Of a stretch of DNA of 9,525 nucleotides, positions 5,163 to 9,525 are shown in pieces. The position numbers were made by a program, and so were the translations under genes. The stretch's first letter is position 1, and every line of letters starts with the position of its first letter. This stretch comes from Cycloclasticus sp. (GTDB lineage: Bacteria > Pseudomonadota > Gammaproteobacteria > Methylococcales > Cycloclasticaceae): positions 1 to 9,525 of the forward strand of contig JAHRWG010000334.1 in assembly GCA_019090295.1 (NCBI GenBank), written 5' to 3'. Under the pieces are notes generated by a model. That model did not search any database. It saw nothing but the letters and a program-made list of their open reading frames with translations, and was not told the origin of the DNA.

Positions 5163-7517
5163 ATGAAGCGACTTGCGCTGACGTTGCTATTGATGGTGTT
5201 GGTCTCGGATATCGCGGCCTACTTTTATATTGGTCAAATTGAACAGCGAAATACAGAGCTGGTTGATCAGCTTAACGATAAAACAACACAAGCAGCAGAG
5301 CGTTTGTCGGTTAAAGCAAAGCAGTGGCGAGAACAGCTGTTAAGCTTGGTGCAAGACCCTGCCCTAATTGAAAGTTTAAAGTCTGGCGAGTCAGCAGTTA
5401 ACAGGTGGGTTGAGGTGCAACGCAGCGCCAATGATGACATTGGTGTGTTGAGTGTGGTGAAGCCTGGTTTGATGCAGGTTGAGTCATCAATGGGTTATGC
5501 TGGTTTAGATTTAGTGCGGGTTGCTGTTGAATCTAAAAAAATACAGATGCCAGAGGTGCACAAAGTGAAGCGTGATGATTGGCATATTGCCCTAGTTGCG
5601 CCAGTTGTACAAGACGAGCAAGTGTTGGCTGTTGTTCAGCTAAGCCTCAAAGCCGATGTGTTACAAAAGGCATTTGAGGCGGTGGTTGATACGGAAAAAT
5701 CTGTGTATTTAAGGCTAAAGCAGGGGACGATGCAGATAGCCTCCAGTGGAGATGCTTCGCAACAAAAAAGTGTGTTAATCAACACGTTTCCTATTGCGGG
5801 TACGCGATGGAGAATACTATTGAACAAGCAGCTGGAAGTTGCTCCGTTTAATTATGTTGAATTCCAAGGCTATAGTGTTGCTTTGGCGGTTGTTGTTTAT
5901 CTACTAGCCCTTGTTATAGCTGTGTTGACTAACAAAGAAAGGCTGCGGTTGATTCGGGGAAAACTCCAGGCACGTCTAGTGGCTAAAGATTCAAAAGAGG
6001 CTGGCCATGCGGCGTCACAGCATGACCTTGAACAGCTAGCCGACCTTGAATTAGCGAAGGTCATTAAAGATAAAACCGCCGTTTCAGGGCAAACGGCTAA
6101 CCCGATTTTTCTTCAAGACAATGCCATAGAGGTGGTGTCTCAGACGGACGTTCCTCAGTCAGTCTTTAGAGCTTATGATATACGAGGGATTGTCGATGAA
6201 ACGTTAACAGAGCAAGGTGTGTTTTCGATTGGGCGCGCGATTGCCAGCGTTACGCTAGCTGCTGGCCAAAAAAGCCTTGTTATTGCACGTGATGGACGAT
6301 TACACAGTCCTCGGCTAAGTGAGTCTTTATCAAAGGGTATTTTATCAACCGGCTGTGGTGTGGTGGATATTGGTCAGGTACCCACGCCTGTTCTGTATTT
6401 TGCAACACACACGCTTGATACTCAGTCTGGGGTGATGGTGACAGGTAGTCACAACCCCGCTAACTATAATGGTTTGAAAGTGGTGGTGGCGGGTAATACC
6501 TTATCTGGTGATGAGATACAGCAGCTTTATCAGCGTATTGAACAAGATGATTTTGTAAATGGTGAGGGTGATTATCAGCAGCAAATGATGCTGCCTGAGT
6601 ATATCGGAGCCATTAGTAGCGATATTCGTTTAGGTCGAATGATGAAGATTGTTGTTGACTGCGGTAATGGTGTAGCGGGTGAGGCTGCGCCGATGTTGCT
6701 ATCGACATTAGGCTGTGAAGTAGTGCCCTTGTATTGTGATATTGATGGGAACTTCCCTAATCACCACCCAGATCCTAGCAAGCCAGGTAACCTGCAAGAC
6801 TTAATAGATAAAGTGCAAGAAGAGAAGGCGGAGCTGGGTTTAGCTTTCGATGGTGATGGTGATCGTTTAGGGGTTGTTGACTCACAAGGCAATATTATTT
6901 GGCCAGACCGGCAAATGATGTTGTACGCAATAGATGTGCTGTCACGCCAAACTGGGGCAGATATTATTTATGACGTAAAATGTTCGCGCCATTTGGCTAA
7001 GCTAATTGCTAAACATGGTGGAAAGCCCGTGATGTCTAAAACAGGGCATTCGTTGATGAAGGAAAAGATGAAAGAAACGAATGCAGAGCTTGGGGGAGAA
7101 ATGAGTGGTCATATCTTTTTTAAGGAGCGCTGGTATGGTTTTGATGATGCGTTATACACGGCTGCTCGGTTATTAGAGATACTCACGTCAGAGTTTAGGG
7201 CAACCGCCGATATTTTTGCAGACCTGCCCGATAGCGCATCGACGCCAGAAATAAACATAGCAATGGAAGAAGGTGAGAATTTTGCCTTTATGGAGAAATT
7301 AATAACGCAGGCAAACTTTGACGACGCGCAGCTTATTACCATTGATGGGCTTCGTGTAGAGTTTAAAGAAGGTTGGGGCTTGATCCGTGCGTCTAATACT
7401 ACGCCTTCCTTGGTGATGCGTTTTGAGGCCGAAGATGAGGTTGGCCTTGAAGAAATTAAACAGTTATTTAAAGAGCAAATGCTTAATATTAATGCTGAAT
7501 TGGAGCTAGACTTTTAA
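5163..7517 (+). CDS. algC: membrane-anchored phosphomannomutase/phosphoglucomutase (AlgC type)
   Basis: Interconverts hexose 1- and 6-phosphates (mannose and glucose), feeding GDP-mannose, UDP-glucose and dTDP-rhamnose for surface polysaccharides. The catalytic part spans ~334-784. It has the AYDIRGI entry motif (337-343), the phosphoserine loop TGSHNP (427-432, Ser 429), the metal loop DGDGDR (563-568), the sugar-binding loop GEMSGH (645-650) and the phosphate-binding RASNTTPS (742-749). An N-terminal extension precedes it: a membrane segment (~4-22), a probably periplasmic domain of ~210 residues, a second membrane segment (~237-256) and a charged linker. P. aeruginosa AlgC (PA5322) is also annotated in a long form with such an extension. 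I start it at ATG 5163 because the hydrophobic segment follows at once and AAGGGG lies 10 bases upstream. The open frame back to 4989 would run out of frame through the dut remnant. Total 784 residues. It follows dut and precedes argB, as in Pseudomonas. Confidence 0.94.
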   Translation: MKRLALTLLLMVLVSDIAAYFYIGQIEQRNTELVDQLNDKTTQAAERLSVKAKQWREQLLSLVQDPALIESLKSGESAVNRWVEVQRSANDDIGVLSVVKPGLMQVESSMGYAGLDLVRVAVESKKIQMPEVHKVKRDDWHIALVAPVVQDEQVLAVVQLSLKADVLQKAFEAVVDTEKSVYLRLKQGTMQIASSGDASQQKSVLINTFPIAGTRWRILLNKQLEVAPFNYVEFQGYSVALAVVVYLLALVIAVLTNKERLRLIRGKLQARLVAKDSKEAGHAASQHDLEQLADLELAKVIKDKTAVSGQTANPIFLQDNAIEVVSQTDVPQSVFRAYDIRGIVDETLTEQGVFSIGRAIASVTLAAGQKSLVIARDGRLHSPRLSESLSKGILSTGCGVVDIGQVPTPVLYFATHTLDTQSGVMVTGSHNPANYNGLKVVVAGNTLSGDEIQQLYQRIEQDDFVNGEGDYQQQMMLPEYIGAISSDIRLGRMMKIVVDCGNGVAGEAAPMLLSTLGCEVVPLYCDIDGNFPNHHPDPSKPGNLQDLIDKVQEEKAELGLAFDGDGDRLGVVDSQGNIIWPDRQMMLYAIDVLSRQTGADIIYDVKCSRHLAKLIAKHGGKPVMSKTGHSLMKEKMKETNAELGGEMSGHIFFKERWYGFDDALYTAARLLEILTSEFRATADIFADLPDSASTPEINIAMEEGENFAFMEKLITQANFDDAQLITIDGLRVEFKEGWGLIRASNTTPSLVMRFEAEDEVGLEEIKQLFKEQMLNINAELELDF

Positions 7518-7531
7518 GCCTAATAAGGTAA

Positions 7532-9390
<1,859 letters not shown>

Positions 9391-9443
9391 TAGAATTTTT
9401 AAGTGTGTTTTTTTTTTAAAAGAGTAAAATACGCTAAACTATT

Positions 9444-9461
9444 AATTAGAAGGTCCTAATT
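9444..9461. promoter_or_regulatory. inverted repeat upstream of the DUF4124 gene
   Basis: AATTAG (9444-9449) and CTAATT (9456-9461) form an inverted repeat with a 6-base spacer, about 55 bases upstream of the start codon at 9390. Its position would suit an operator, but the sequence is AT-rich and such repeats arise easily by chance. No clear promoter boxes stand out in 9391-9525. Confidence 0.25.
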
Positions 9462-9525
9462 CTTACTTCCCATATAAACTATTTCTAGGGTAGGTTTTAG
9501 TAGCAGGCCGGCATAAATTGATTTA

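Overview
The window looks like a contig end from a moderate-GC gammaproteobacterium, probably a marine Pseudomonadales/Cellvibrionales-type bacterium. The evidence is the chromosomal order dut - phosphomannomutase/phosphoglucomutase (AlgC type) - argB, known from Pseudomonas and relatives, and an ArgB that resembles Pseudomonas ArgB over its whole length. Bases 5-37 are not genomic: they match the Illumina Nextera Read 1 transposase adapter, including the Tn5 mosaic end. Genomic sequence therefore starts near base 38, and the first gene is cut off there.

The left part (about 38-3775) is accessory DNA. It holds the C-terminal part of a very large helical protein, interrupted by one in-frame TGA at 2581-2583, and then an overlapping gene for a ~240-residue helical protein with a coiled-coil tail. 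The pair resembles a two-gene arrangement that I recall from accessory and possibly defence loci, but I cannot name the family. The N-terminal half, where an enzymatic or NTPase domain would lie, is outside the window.

The middle (3776-4374) has no convincing gene. It carries a possible plus-strand terminator, a minus-strand terminator, the 3' half of a tRNA-Asn gene on the minus strand (a typical integration-site relic), and a short GC-rich block of unknown nature. It ends with a promoter and ribosome binding site for dut.

The right part begins with a complete dut, followed by a 5'-truncated remnant of a second, divergent dut that keeps only motifs 3-5. The simplest reading is that DNA exchange destroyed the resident dut, normally preceded by coaBC, and left a foreign full-length copy in its place. 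After the remnant come the core genes: a membrane-anchored phosphomannomutase/phosphoglucomutase (hexose-phosphate isomerisation for surface polysaccharides) and argB (second step of arginine synthesis). A convergent gene for a secreted DUF4124-type protein overlaps the end of argB by 4 bp. The junction between accessory and core DNA thus lies between the tRNA relic (~4093) and the start of the dut remnant (~4955).
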